From Isoetes taiwanensis (lineage: Eukaryota; Streptophyta; Lycopodiopsida; Isoetales; Isoetaceae): a stretch of DNA of 64,000 nt. Every line of letters starts with the position of its first letter. Position 1 is the stretch's first letter. The DNA lies in contig JAJEKV010000039.1 in assembly GCA_021234155.1 (NCBI GenBank), forward strand, positions 1,982,001 through 2,046,000. Reading direction: 5' to 3'. The notes beneath the pieces were generated by a model. It was not told where the DNA came from. It saw only the letters and a program-made list of their open reading frames with translations, and searched no databases. Positions 34,332-45,293 of this stretch are shown here, piece by piece. A program made the position numbers and the translations under genes.

Positions 34332-34894
34332 GATGTTCTTGGTTGACCAGGAACTAGCACTGACCATATCCCTGAAAGTAGTCTAACAGGCCTAATAGGG
34401 TGTAAAATGAAAAGTTTCCACCATGGAACCTCGAAAATAGGGGAAAGTTTTTTTTCTCCTAGGTAGTGGGTCCATAAGAATAGGCTAAGTTGTTAGATGA
34501 GGAAAAAGAATGAGTCAAATTAACATTCTAATAAAATTGGAGTGGAAATTATGTATTAGCATCAGATTTCACCTAAAATGGGTCGAAGAATCATGCCAAT
34601 CCGAGACCTGGGTGAAAAATGGCGCAAATTCATAATTAACACTTTAAACCATTAGGAAAAATTCGAAATTATAGTATAATACAGCATTAACTTTATTCTA
34701 ATAAATGGGTATATTAAGGTAATTAATATAGGGGGCTAATTATTAGACCTATTAATGGTAGGGGAATATTCTCTAGAGCATCTTCCTTTTTAAATATCTT
34801 CTTGCCACCTCATTTCCCCCCCCTCCCCCAACCTTGCATGTAACCTTCTCTCTCTTAATCAGCCTTACGTCATCGGTTTCCTTAACCGTAAGAC

Positions 34895-36072
34895 ATGGCA
34901 AGGACCAAATCCACAGCGAGGAAGTATAGCCCAAGGTGGACCCCTTCTATGGCAGAAGCAGCTGGTGGACATGGGAAGCAGATACCAGAGCACCTCCGGC
35001 CGAGGCAAGATGAGGAGTCGTCTTCTTCGACTGACGAGACGAGACCTTCCACGCCTCGCAGGAGGAGCCCCAGAGCAGTTCTTCGTCAGTAGGGACCCAA
35101 CAAACCGACAAGACCCGTCACCTTGGCCCCCTGTCCGACCAGGAGGAGGAGCATCAGGAGAGCACCAGGGAGACGAGCAGCAGCAGTAGGACCAAGACCA
35201 GCAGGATCAGCAGCAGACCCAGCCCCAGCAGGATCAACAGGCATCCCCTTCTTCAAGCAAAAAGAAGAAGGGGAAGGAGAAGGTGGCGGAGTGGCCGGAG
35301 GAGATGGCAGCACGGAAGAAAAGGGAGAGGGAGCAGAAGGAGAAGGAGTGGAGGAAGAAGGCGAGGAGGGTTAAGCCACGGGGGACCGTCATAATTGAGG
35401 AACCTCGCCCATGCAAGGAGGAGGACGAACGACAAGAGGAAGGAGATGGGGAAGAAGAGGAGGAGAACGAAGAGGAGAAGCACGAGGAAGCCGACGTTGG
35501 GAACCTACGGACCCCAACGCACGCCCACCCTACCCTAAGTGGCCCAAGCCACCTAAGGTAGTGAAGAAGCAGAAGGTGGGCGAGCGTGAATTCACCCTCC
35601 GGCAGGATCGTGAATTCAAGCGCCAGATGAAGGTGTACCAGGAGTACCTCCGTCGCTGGACGAGGTACAATGATTGGTACTGCAAGCAGAACGTACAGAA
35701 GTACGTGAAGGGGGGGCGACCGAAGAACTAGCCCAAGCCGCCGCCATCCAGGCCAGAGAAGCCGAAGAAGGTCCACCATGGACCTAACTCCCGGCACACC
35801 AGAGTTTTCTGGGAGATTAGGCACTTTCAGCAGTGCACTAATCTCCTGATCCGAAAGGTGCCGTTTGGCGGCTCCTCTGGGAGGTGATGCAGGAATTCCG
35901 GACGGATTATATGGTCACACCCCTAACCACCCGAGCCCTGCAAGAAGCAGCAGCGGCGGAGCTGATCCAGCTCTTCGAGGAAGGGAATCTCTGCGCCATC
36001 CACGCCAAGCGGGTAACCGTTATGCCTAAGGACCTGCACTTGGCGCGGAGAATCCGCAAAGAGAGACCCTAA
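34895..36072 (+). pseudogene. E2 retroelement-borne histone H3-fold protein, frame-broken
   Basis: It begins MARTKSTARKYSPRW, almost the canonical H3 tail (ARTKQTARK). Then come a Ser/Thr/Arg-rich part (TPRRRSPRAV), a Gln-rich and Lys-rich stretch, a long Glu-rich stretch, and the module PPYPKWPKPP with MKVYQEYLRRWTRYN shared with E1. [18 protein letters not shown] (35813-35866) starts the H3 core. After a 1-nt shift the core goes on in another frame to [36 protein letters not shown] and a KERP end (36069). Stops are at 35090 and 35729, with further shifts near 35100-35280 and 35500. The core is closer to canonical H3 than that of E1. The full tail plus fold rules out chance. Confidence 0.88.
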
Positions 36073-36302
36073 AGGCCTCAAGTTTTGTAATTATTTTAAT
36101 ATTAAAGTTTTTCAATGTAGTTAACTTTTTTTCATATATATATAAGTTCCTTTTTCCCTGTAATTTGATTGTATCATGGTATGAAAGTGTATTTAAGTAA
36201 GTTAGATTGTAGTACAATTTTTTGTATAAAGCTTAAAATGCTTGTAATAGGTTAAGTAGCATAGGTTCCAGCACAAAGAAATCAGCTTTGGCTCAAAAAT
36301 CG

Positions 36303-36372
36303 ACCAAACCGAGTTGATCCGCGCCAAATCGACATGCGTTCGCGATGCAGAGCGTATTCGCGCGAATCGACT
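36303..36372 (+). repeat. E2 leader unit, copy 1
   Basis: About 70 bp with GATCCGCGCC, TGCGTTCGCGATGCA and the perfect palindrome ATTCGCGCGAAT, ending ATCGAC. Copies follow at 36503 and 36704. Confidence 0.8.
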
Positions 36373-36502
36373 TGGGTACCAGGATTTGGGACAAAAGTGA
36401 TTGAAAATTTGTGCTAAAAGATAATAAATTGCTTAGAATTTGCCTAGGAACCCAGTTTAGAAGTTAATTTCAGCAAAGAATCATCTAAAATTGGCAAGTT
36501 CT

Positions 36503-36572
36503 GGCCAAACCGGGACGATCCGCGCCGAATGCGTCTGCGTTCGCGACGCAGGGCGTGTTCGCGCGAATCGAC
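36503..36572 (+). repeat. E2 leader unit, copy 2
   Basis: Starts 200 bp after copy 1. It keeps GATCCGCGCC, TGCGTTCGCGA and TTCGCGCGAATCGAC. The sequence between copies is AT-rich and only weakly alike. Confidence 0.8.
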
Positions 36573-36703
36573 CCGTTTACCTCAAATTGACACTTTTAGA
36601 TGCTCATTTTGCTTGAAACAAGTTGCTAGCTAGATTAGAATCCACCCAAATAGGCATGTTAGCATCTTACAACCCCTAGGAATGTCTAATCACCTCCCAA
36701 ATC

Positions 36704-36773
36704 GGCCAAACCAGGACGATCCGCACCAAATTGCCCTGCGTTCGCAATGCAGAGCCTATTCGCGCGAATCGAC
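36704..36773 (+). repeat. E2 leader unit, copy 3
   Basis: Starts 201 bp after copy 2, with CTGCGTTCGCAATGCAGAG and ATTCGCGCGAATCGAC. It lies about 300 bp before ORF A. Confidence 0.8.
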
Positions 36774-37073
36774 CCGGGTTGACCGATTTTGGCCTGGATT
36801 GGCCAAATTTGACCCAACAAACTGCCATGTAGTGTTTTTTGCTTTGTTTTGCTTAGATTTGCACTTCATGGTAGCTCATTTGGACACCCATAGCCTTAGA
36901 ACAAAAGTCTGTTCCATCAAGAACCCTTGTGCACGGAACCCGAGGCAACCCTAGTCTATAAAAAGGGCTTCATTTGCCATTTTCCCTTCACCAGAACTGC
37001 TCTTGACATCTTAGGTGATTTCCTAAGCTCTCATCAATCTTTTCAAGCCATTTTCTATACCTATCTCTGCTCA

Positions 37074-37547
37074 ATGGCGCTCAGTAGCTTTGTCCGATGG
37101 TATAATGCTGCCAACCATATCCATGATTTCCCTGCTGAAGAGGCCTTCTATGTGCTTGACCATCTCTTTGATCTTCACGCAACCTTGACCATGACACCCT
37201 TCTATACCGACATCATCTGCCAATATGATCAGCAGATCCTAGCCTAGGAAGTTAGCTTGCCGCCTAGGGGAGGGAAATGGGTATCCCTAGATTCGCTTAG
37301 CCAAGCCTTAGGGGAAGGATCCAAGGGCAAGAACCAGCTGTGGGATAGGACAAGAGCCATGCCCGACTACATGACCTGCAAGCACAATAGGCATAGATAT
37401 CTCTCATCCCATGCAGCCCTCGCCCTATTCATGCAGTATAAGGCAATCAACAAGGTGGGGGAGCCCTCAATTCAGCCTTTGGACCTAGCGCCACTCGACA
37501 CTCGAAGGGAGCAAAGCCACATTCATGAGATCGAGTCCTCGGAGTAG
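37074..37547 (+). pseudogene. E2 accessory protein A (one in-frame stop)
   Basis: Homologue of the E1 protein at 22468. FVRWYNAANH opens it, then ATLTMTPFYTD, an in-frame TAG at 37245, and MPDYMTCKHNRHRYLSSHAA. The end is SIQPLDLAPL followed by an acidic tail. Its stop at 37545 is directly followed, in frame, by the ATG of B, so A and B read as one chain if that stop is a mutation. Confidence 0.65.
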
Positions 37548-38593
37548 ATGTACCATGGCATAACATCAGGGACACCAGCACTGCAAATCGAGCAAGATTA
37601 CGAGCAGCTAGGGGAAGAAAACCCAGGTTGGGAAAGCAGAGAGGCGACAAGGATCGAAAGGCGAATAGCCAGGCATGATGATGAAATCAGGCGGGCCTAT
37701 GAGCCATCAATCGGCATCACAGCCCTATCGCCAATAGTCATCGATGGAGAGGAGTACATCTTGGCAAACGACATCCTCAACCTTCCTTACTGCCAAGAAG
37801 AAGGGCTTAGAATTGACGAGCTCTTAGGCTTGATGGCAAAGGCGCAGCAAAGCGACTTCATCGACTACTCCTATCAGGAAATCCCAAGGGAGCTAGCAGA
37901 GTGACACTCCTACGCCGGGGAGACAATGTCAGATATAGCAGCCTATGAGCAGATAAGGGAGATGTATCGTCAACAGGGACCAATCATCCCAGAGGAGGAG
38001 TTTCAAGAAATACAAAGCAGATTGTACAAACCAGGAAGAGGCCCAAGCTCTAGCCAAACAGTTCGTTCCAAGAGTATGCGGGAGGCATCCAGTAGCATCA
38101 ACCTGGAGAGCGCAACTACCATGTGGAGAAACCATGAAGACCTCTTGGCATTAGACATCTACGGCGAAGCAGCTCGGAGAAAGGGAACAGGTTCGAAGGC
38201 CATAGGAAAGGGTAAGGCACTCTGGTACTATCTTCCAGTCCTCAGCCAAGGGCAAATGATAGTTTTTCACAGGGAGTTCAGCCCACGAGGAGAAGAGTCG
38301 GTGGCACTCCTCATAGCACTCTCTGGCTTCGGGCAGCACGCCAAACTGGATCCCGTAACGGAATATATCATTCTCTTTAAGAGATCCGTGGCACTCCCTG
38401 CCTCGACTTCGCTAGGGACCACCTCAGGGATGCAACATTGACGGTAGTGGCGGCAACGGCACCCGAACTCCCTGCACCCCAAATGGCTCGAGCCCTTGAA
38501 GGAGGATCTTCTAGAAATATCTTGCGAAACGTCGGCAAAGGTCTTCGACTCAGGGATGTCAAGAACTTCTTCAAATCAATGAAGGGGCATTGA
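37548..38593 (+). pseudogene. E2 accessory protein B (one stop, one frameshift)
   Basis: GITALSPIVIDGEEYILAND (about 37695-37755) is followed by an in-frame TGA at 37902, then a linker with YEQIREMYRQQGPI. HREFSPRGEESVALLIALSG (about 38270-38330) and YIILFKRSVAL follow. A shift near 38405 leads into DFARDHLRDATLTVVAATA and a basic, helical C-terminus ending MKGH. Order and spacing match E1, and the last part matches E3 (FDHDIGSWMNMSLLVAAPL). Function unknown. Confidence 0.65.
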
Positions 38594-38821
38594 AGCTGAA
38601 CATTTTCTGCTTTCACTTATCTTCTAAATTATATTGAATGTCTTCATTTCTATGTATTATCATGTACCTTACATAAATGTATAACACTTATATACATATT
38701 GTCCTTGATTTATAAGTGGAGTTTTGAAATGATTTCTTTTATATCTAACAATAAGTGACTTGTAAATAAGGATGAATAATGTATAACATAAATAACAAGC
38801 ATTGATGACCAATACTTGCAG
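38594..38821 (+). other. E2 AT-rich spacer before gag, ending in a splice-acceptor-like site
   Basis: No ORF. It ends in AATACTTGCAG at 38821, after which the gag frame is open at once without an ATG. Confidence 0.45.
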
Positions 38822-40480
38822 CAAGGAACATCGACTCAGGGTCTCAAGGCCAGGGCTGGCAGCACCATTGGGTACCTAGAAACTTGTTTGGGCGAGAACA
38901 AGACGATAACAACGATGAAATGACGGTGGAGACAGTGAATGCAAGGCTCACGCAGATGAGAAACTGTTAGTCCTGTGCCTCCTGGTACAGGACTATTCAT
39001 GCATACGACAGACCAGGTCAAGCTCAAGGATCCTCAGTCAGCCACGGGTCAGCCATCAAAGGCTCCGCAGAAGACCAAGCAGCAGACCACGCAGTCAAAG
39101 CCTTTGGCCGTCAACAAGAGGCGCCGCTCAGACAAGTGACGGCCCGTCACCTCCCACGTCAGCGTCAGCGAGATTCTAGGCACTTCAAGAGGCACCGCCA
39201 ACATTCCTGCAAATCAGGCCTCCTTTCAGGAGTCAGCACCGAGATCAGTCAGAGTGTCTATATTGGGCCCAAGGCCATTGTACTATATATATGAGTAGAG
39301 CTAGCACATGAGTTTTTAGATGAGTTTTGAGTCTTGTCTCCTTTCAGTTTTCTCTCCATTTCGAGAGCTCATGTATGTTCATCATTGATATCAAGGAAGC
39401 TTATCATCTTTCTCTCATTTGTTCTGTTTTCTTCTTCTTCTTCTCTTCTTGCAAATCCCGCGTGACATAGTCCCCCGGACTCTCCTGTTAGATCCACGGG
39501 TCCTCACAGAGGGCTGTCTTCCAGGAGTTCCCGAACCCAGACCCCAAACAGAAACCAGATGCAAAACCTGCTTCAGTGGGCAACCCCGTTGATGAATGCT
39601 CAGGAATACGAACCTCTACCACCACCTCCACCCCCTGTGCAAGGCATTGATGAGGCTCCACAGCCAGAAGGGGAAGAGAATCAAGGAAATGTCAGAGACG
39701 GGAAGAGAAAAAGGAGAAGCAGAAAGAGTCCAACACCATCCATCTCTAGCGTATCAGATACCTCTGACAGCCAGACCGGTAGCATCTTCGAGGGCGAGTC
39801 AGATGCATCACAGGATAGGAAAAAGAACAGGAAGGCAGATGATTACCAGAAAAAAGTGGATAGTGCCATGAGTAATGTCTGGAAGACGAGGAAGCTTGGT
39901 CAGTTTTCAGGTAAAGACAGGTCAGGCATGGAAGCAGAAGCGTGGGTTGATGAGATGGAAGAATTTGGCAATTCTTATGGCATGAAAGACAAGGACATAG
40001 GCAAGGTCGCAACAGCCAACCTAATAGGACCAACTAGGATATGGTGGAAAGGGTATGCTAAGTCTAATAAGTTGAGACAGAACAACTGCAGATTCAAGAC
40101 CTTCAGTAAAGCTTTCCGTAAATATTACGTGCCGAGATCGCACACTAGCAGGCAGATCCAGCAGTTCTACAGGCTAGACCAGGGGAACCTATTAGTAGCC
40201 AAGTACACAGAGGAATTTATGAGGTTAAGACTCAATGTGCCCAGGATCACAGAGAGACCGGCGGTCGACGGTTACATTGAAGGGCTCAACAGTAACATCA
40301 AGAGGTAGTTCGAGCAATTAACCCAAAAACAGTCGGGGCGGCCGAGGACAAGGCCTTAAGTTTGGAAGAAGCCCCAGTAACTCCAGGGCAGAAACAGTTA
40401 CCCTTCAAAGGTAAGACGGCAGGGCAGTATCAGAATAGGCAAGCAGCAAACACGCCAGCCGGAGGCCAACAATAGGGGAA
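38822..40480 (+). pseudogene. E2 gag, interrupted by a solo LTR
   Basis: The frame opens after the acceptor-like site, reads through DEMTVETVNARLTQM, is broken by a 586-bp solo LTR, and goes on at 39556 (NLLQWATPL). A proline run and a Ser/Arg-rich part follow, then the capsid-like region with WVDEMEEFGNSYGMKDKD, RIWWKGYAKS, FRKYYVPRSHTS and EEFMRLRLNVP. A frameshift at about 40306 separates it from DKALSLEEAPVTPG. A zinc-knuckle-like CFRCFQPGHRH follows at about 40600 in another frame. Confidence 0.8.
38965..39550 (+). mobile_element. solo LTR, 586 bp, with 5-bp target duplication
   Basis: It begins TGTTAGTCCTG and ends CCCCAAACA. A perfect duplication GAAAC flanks it (38960-38964 and 39551-39555). 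A TATATATATGAG lies at about 39288. Removing it plus one GAAAC restores the open gag frame. TGTT...AACA-type ends suggest a Ty1/copia-like parent, which I cannot confirm. Confidence 0.9.
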
Positions 40481-40640
40481 AGCACTTTGGAGACCGTAGG
40501 CTACAGGATGGATCAGGGGGCAGTTTGCTCAAGCGTCTTTTAGACAGCATCCCTAAGGAGAAAAGACAGGAGTGCATTGAGAAGAAGTTGTGCTTTAGGT
40601 GCTTCCAGCCAGGGCATAGACACACAACTGTCCATTCGTC

Positions 40641-40988
40641 ATGCAGGCAGCGTTGGTAGAACTTGCAGATTGGGAATCTCCAACCGAAGGTGATGATGAA
40701 GATGACGACCAACAGGAAGGCCAAGATTTTATAGAAAGTGAGTGCAAAATCTGCGCAGCTATTGAGTCAGGTGATGTTGAAAATCAGTCCACAGTCATCT
40801 CGACTGAGGGAATCATAGATAGCAGTCCATACCTAGTCTTGATAGATACGAGTAGCTCTCATAACTTTGCCTCTCCTGGGCTTGCTGCCGTAATGAAGAG
40901 CAAGGTCTTGAAGTCAAAGCCAAGACCAGTTAGCATGGCAAGTGGTGCCATTCGGCACATAAGGGGAGGAGGATCACGTTTGACATAG
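40641..40988 (+). CDS. E2 protease domain
   Basis: [15 protein letters not shown] (about 40833-40875) stands where E1 has DSG and E3 has DTG. The Gly of the D-T/S-G active site is Ser here, so the enzyme is probably dead. The upstream part is acidic ([12 protein letters not shown]). A frameshift separates it from RT, which follows at 41012. Confidence 0.7.
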   Translation: MQAALVELADWESPTEGDDEDDDQQEGQDFIESECKICAAIESGDVENQSTVISTEGIIDSSPYLVLIDTSSSHNFASPGLAAVMKSKVLKSKPRPVSMASGAIRHIRGGGSRLT

Positions 40989-41011
40989 ACCTTAGTGGAA
41001 GCAAGTGGCCG

Positions 41012-44000
41012 ATGGGGGCAGAAGTCATGGATATTGGAAAGTATGATCTTATAGTAGGAATGGAGTTTCTAAAGCCAGCTAAAGCGATGATTGGTTGCGA
41101 GCTCAACGAGATCTCCATGACGGCGCCGGACGGCAACAGATTCATAGTAAAAGGTAAGAAGGTAGCTTCTCCTATGCAGTGCCTTTCTATGAAGCAACTA
41201 AGAAAAAGTATAATAAGAAATAAGGTGGATTATATTCTGAGGTTAGAAGCAATTGAACCAAGTAAAGAGAAGGGAAGTGACCTAAATGGGAATCAGTTGC
41301 CCAATAGGGGTGTAGAGTGTGAAATCACATTAGCTCCAGATGCTAAGCCTACCAGCAAGGCACCTTACAGAATGAGCACCCCAGAGTTGATAGAGCTCAA
41401 GAAGCAGCTGCAGGAATTGCTTGACCTTGGATTTATAAGAGCAAGTGTGTCTCCCTTTGGGGCACCCATACTCTTCGTCAAGAAGAAAGACGAGAGCCTA
41501 AGAATGTGTATAGACTATCGCCAGCTTAACAAGCAGACGATAAAGAATAAGTATGCTCTGCCAAGGGCGGATGATTTGATGGATCAGCTCCAAGGAGCGA
41601 AAGTTTTCTCTAAGATTGACTTAAGGTCAGGTTACCACCAAATAAGGATAAAGGAAGAAGATGTCCATAAGACCGCCTTCAGAACGCGATACGGGCACTT
41701 CGAGTTTACAGTAATGCCTTTTGGCTTATCGAATGCCCCGGCAACCTTCATGCGTCTCATGAACGACATCTTCAGGGAGTTCTTAGACGAGTTTGTCATT
41801 GTGTTCTTCGACGACATCTTAGTCTATAGCAAGTCCATTGAAGAACATTGTCAGCATTTGAGAAGAGTGTTGGAGAAGTTGAGACGGCATCGGTTGTATG
41901 GGAAGCTCTCCAAATGCCACTTTGCAACAGGTCGAGTGGAGTATTTAGGACACGTGGTAATAGCTGAAGGGATTTCTACAGATCCATCAAAGATTGAAGC
42001 AATAGTTGATTGGCCAGCTCCAAGGAACGTGGCAGAAGTGAGAAGTTTTCTCGGTCTGGCAGGATACTATAGGAAGTTCGTAAAGGACTTCGCTAGATGG
42101 ACGTCCCCCTTATCGGACCTCACCAAGAGCAATAAGATAAAGGATTGGGCAAAGTTTTGGCTTGAGAATGTCAAAGCCTCCTTTGAAAAGCTCAAAGAGT
42201 CCTCGTCCTTCCAGATCCGGGCAAAGATAAGCTAGTGGCCATGGATGCGAGCAAGATAGCAACAGGTGCAGTTTTGATGCAAGAAGGAAGGGTAGTCGCC
42301 TACGACTCGAAGAAGATGTGCGACGCGGAGCAATGCTACCCAACCCATGATCAGGAGTTATTAGCCATTATCAGGGCACTAAGGATTTGGAGATATTATT
42401 TGCTGGGGAGGAAGTTTCAGTTAGACACTGACCACCAGAGCCTTTAATATCTTTTCACCCAACCACTCCTCAACCTAAGGCAAAGAAGGTGGATAGAATT
42501 CCTTGAGGAATATGATTTCGACATAGTATATAAGCCCGACAAGCTTAATGTTGTTGCAGATGCCCTCTCTAGGAGACTATTCGAGACGAGAACACATTGT
42601 AATGCTATATCAACTCTTTCGAGCGAGTATGGTAAGAAAATTGAGGAGACATTGCCATCTGATGATGATTTCAAGGAGGTATGGGCAAGCCTCTCTAAGG
42701 AGGCTAGAACACATAAGGAACAGGAGGCCTTCAAACATTATAGGAAGGAAGGCAACCTGTTGTACCATAAAGATAAGTTGTGTGTGCCCGAATCGTCAGG
42801 AGTAAGGAAGTTAATTCTTCATGACACACACAACAGCTCAATAGTCGGGCATGCAGGATTTATGAAGATGTATTTCAAGATTCGAAGTAGCTACTTCTGG
42901 CCGGGAATGAAGAAACAGATAGCCAGATATATTCGGGAATGCCAGTTGTGCCAGCAGACCAAGGCAGAGCAGCTTCGAATTTCGGGAGCCTTGGAATCTT
43001 TGGCAGTGCCAAATGCAAAGTGGGAAGTAATAAGCATAGATTTTATTACAGGACTTCCTAGAACTCTCCGAGGCAAATATGCACTAATGGTGGTCGTAGA
43101 TAAATTATCTAAGATGGCACACTTCGTGGCTTGCAAAACTACGGACACAGCCTTAGACACTGCCGTTCTATTTGTAAAGAAGATTTTTAGACTCCACGGC
43201 ATGCCTCGAGAGATAATCTCAGATAGGGATTCTAAGTTCATGAGTTCATTCTGTCAGGATCTATTTGCCACGATCCAGACCAAGCTCTCGATGAGTACAG
43301 CCTACCATCCTCAGATGGATGGCCAAACAGAGCGGACGAATCGCATCATCGAAGATATGCTCAGAAGTTATGTATGGAATAAGCAATCCAAGTGGGATGA
43401 TTTCATCCACTTGGTAGAATTCGCCTACAACAGTACGAAGCAGGAATCATCGCAGATGTCTCCCTTCATGATCAATTACGGGTGCCAGTGCCTCACCTCG
43501 GATACTTGGCACAATCCTGTGTCAAAGGTCGAAGTATCCCAGCAAATGCTAGGAGATATGCAGCAGCTGGTTGAAGAAGTAAGGGGGTACCTATTAGCAG
43601 CAAGAAGTCGGCAGAAGAGTGTAGCCGACAGGCACAGGACCGTAAGGGAGTTCAAGGTGGGCGACAAGGTGTGGTTGAAGATCAAGGTGAAGCAAGCTAA
43701 GCTTCGCATAGGGAATTGCAAGAAGCTTGCCTCTAGGTGGGCCGGTCCATTCAAGATCTTGGAGAGAGTGGGCTCTCAGGCCTACAAGTTGGATCTCAAA
43801 GTCCACAAGGTCTTCCATGTGAGTTTATTGAAAAAGCACAAGCCTAACCCTGATGAGGTTTTGGATACTCCAACTTTGTTGGAAATGACAGAAGAGCAAG
43901 TTGAAACTGTGCCTGAGTTGCTTCTTGATAAGCCATTCAAGAAGACTAGGAGGTCTTAGTTCCTCCAGTATTTGGTCAAGTGGAAACACTTGCCCGTGGA

Positions 44001-44110
44001 AGACGCGACATGGGTATTGAAGCAGGATTTGGAGAAGCAATACCCAGACTTCATGAAGGAGTTTGATGGGTGAGTCGTCTCCGAGCGCGTCGACGCCGAC
44101 TTGCCAAGAG
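41012..44110 (+). pseudogene. E2 pol: RT, RNase H, integrase, chromodomain (stops)
   Basis: RT is intact in 41012-42235 ([30 protein letters not shown]). A deletion or shift at about 42200 leads to RNase H ([13 protein letters not shown]). A TAA at 42445 replaces the Gln codon CAA seen in E1, and the frame goes on to the 435-aa integrase ORF (42652-43959). That ORF has a full HHCC finger (CQLC at 42940), D in SIDFITGLP, D in IISDRDSKF and E in TERTN. A TAG at 43957 precedes the chromodomain [17 protein letters not shown], and a TGA at 44071 ends it. Confidence 0.9.
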
Positions 44111-44231
44111 GTTAGCTTAGTATGTTTCTTAGTTAGCCTTAGCTCGGGCATATGTATTCTAGCTAGTAGAGTGCATGTGCCAGAATCTTGGAACGTGTAG
44201 GCGATGATGAGATATGCCTTTAAGGCATTCT

Positions 44232-44420
44232 CTGTAACGCTCCCTGAACATATACGACACTCGGACGTATATATACGGGGACTTCCCCCTCCCATGGCAA
44301 CCAACTCACCATGAGCAGGGCCCTCCGTCTAACTCAGGCCATCTGTAAGAAGATGCTCAAGTGAAGGACACAGAGGGGTCATTCAGCCCACGCCTTCAGG
44401 GTGGATTCATGGTATGGTGT
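44232..44420 (+). repeat. E2 3' LTR fragment
   Basis: TGTAACGCTCC is followed by a hairpin-like CATATACG / CGTATATATA. This matches the design of the E1 and E3 LTR starts. LTR-like sequence stops near 44420. There is no clear polypurine tract just before it. Confidence 0.5.
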
Positions 44421-44686
44421 CTCAATTTTGCTCATTTTTGCACCACAAAAATAGTCCAAAACATAGTTCAAGATTGTGGTTTGTACACACAAAAATTCAA
44501 ATCATTTAGCATTTATGATAGTGCAAAAATAAAATTCCCTCTCTTTGGCATGATATCTTTCTCGAGAATAGGACTTTTTGAATTTGCCACACAAGCCAAA
44601 TGCCACGGAGACCAAAATAACGTGGACCACCAAAAAATAACCAAAAACACCAAAAAGACCTAAATAGAGACCCGTAGAAGAATAGC

Positions 44687-44960
44687 GGATCTTGTGGATC
44701 GTAGCTTGTGGATCATAGCCAAAGCAGATCTTGTGGATCATAGCCACCAAAGCGAGATTGGCGGATCATAGCTTGCCAAATCATGGGAAAAGCTTTTGGG
44801 AAAAGCTTTGCTATATCACGATCTTGCCGATTTTGTTTCCATTGATTTTTTGACCTTGTGAAAAGACCTAAATAGAGATTGCGGAAGCACAGCCAGATCT
44901 TGTGGATCATAGCTTGTGGATCATAGCATAAAGATTGTCGGATCATAGCTAGAGCTTGTG
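44687..44960 (+). repeat. imperfect tandem repeats of CTTGTGGATCATAGC
   Basis: GATCTTGTGGATCATAGC and CTTGTGGATCATAGC recur at least seven times with variable spacing. Confidence 0.75.
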
Positions 44961-45293
44961 GCAAAGCTTTTGTTGTATGTAGTGCCAATTTTGATTGATT
45001 TTTGACCTTGTGGAGTTGGTTCAATCCTTGGTCTCTTAAATTTCATGGTTGTAGAAATGGAAAAAAATGTCTTGAATGATAGTGGATTATCATACAGGGT
45101 TTGTTAAAGCATGAGGAAAAGTTTGTGGATCCATTAGAGATGCGCAAGTATTGGGGACCAAAGGTGGAGAATAAACAATCCTATAGATTGAGGGGCTCAA
45201 AAAAAAAAAAGAAAGAAAGAGGCTTTTACGAGCATTTATAGGGCAATCTATGAGGAAAGGAGTCATGTTCAAAATGGGCAGGTTAGTCAAGTT

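Larger units (their letters stand above)
32652..44420 (+). mobile_element. E2: Ty3/gypsy chromovirus with histone H3-like and A-B genes, 3' end truncated
   Basis: Same order as E1: LTR end and PBS at 34318, H3-like ORF, A, B, gag, protease, RT, RNase H, integrase, chromodomain. About 190 bp of a 3' LTR start with TGTAACGCTCC at 44232, then unrelated sequence follows. The start is placed at a TGTTAG before a hairpin; this is uncertain, and it does not match the 3' LTR start. A solo LTR interrupts gag. Several stops show it is inactive. Confidence 0.8.

Noticed and set aside
35234-35824. 196-aa minus-strand ORF rich in Leu/Ser
   Set aside because: It is the antisense shadow of the Glu/Lys-rich part of the E2 H3-like gene; composition follows from the sense strand.
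36303-36773. CRISPR-like array in the E2 leader
   Set aside because: Three diverged 70-bp units at 200 bp in a eukaryotic retroelement; unit and spacer sizes and context do not fit CRISPR.
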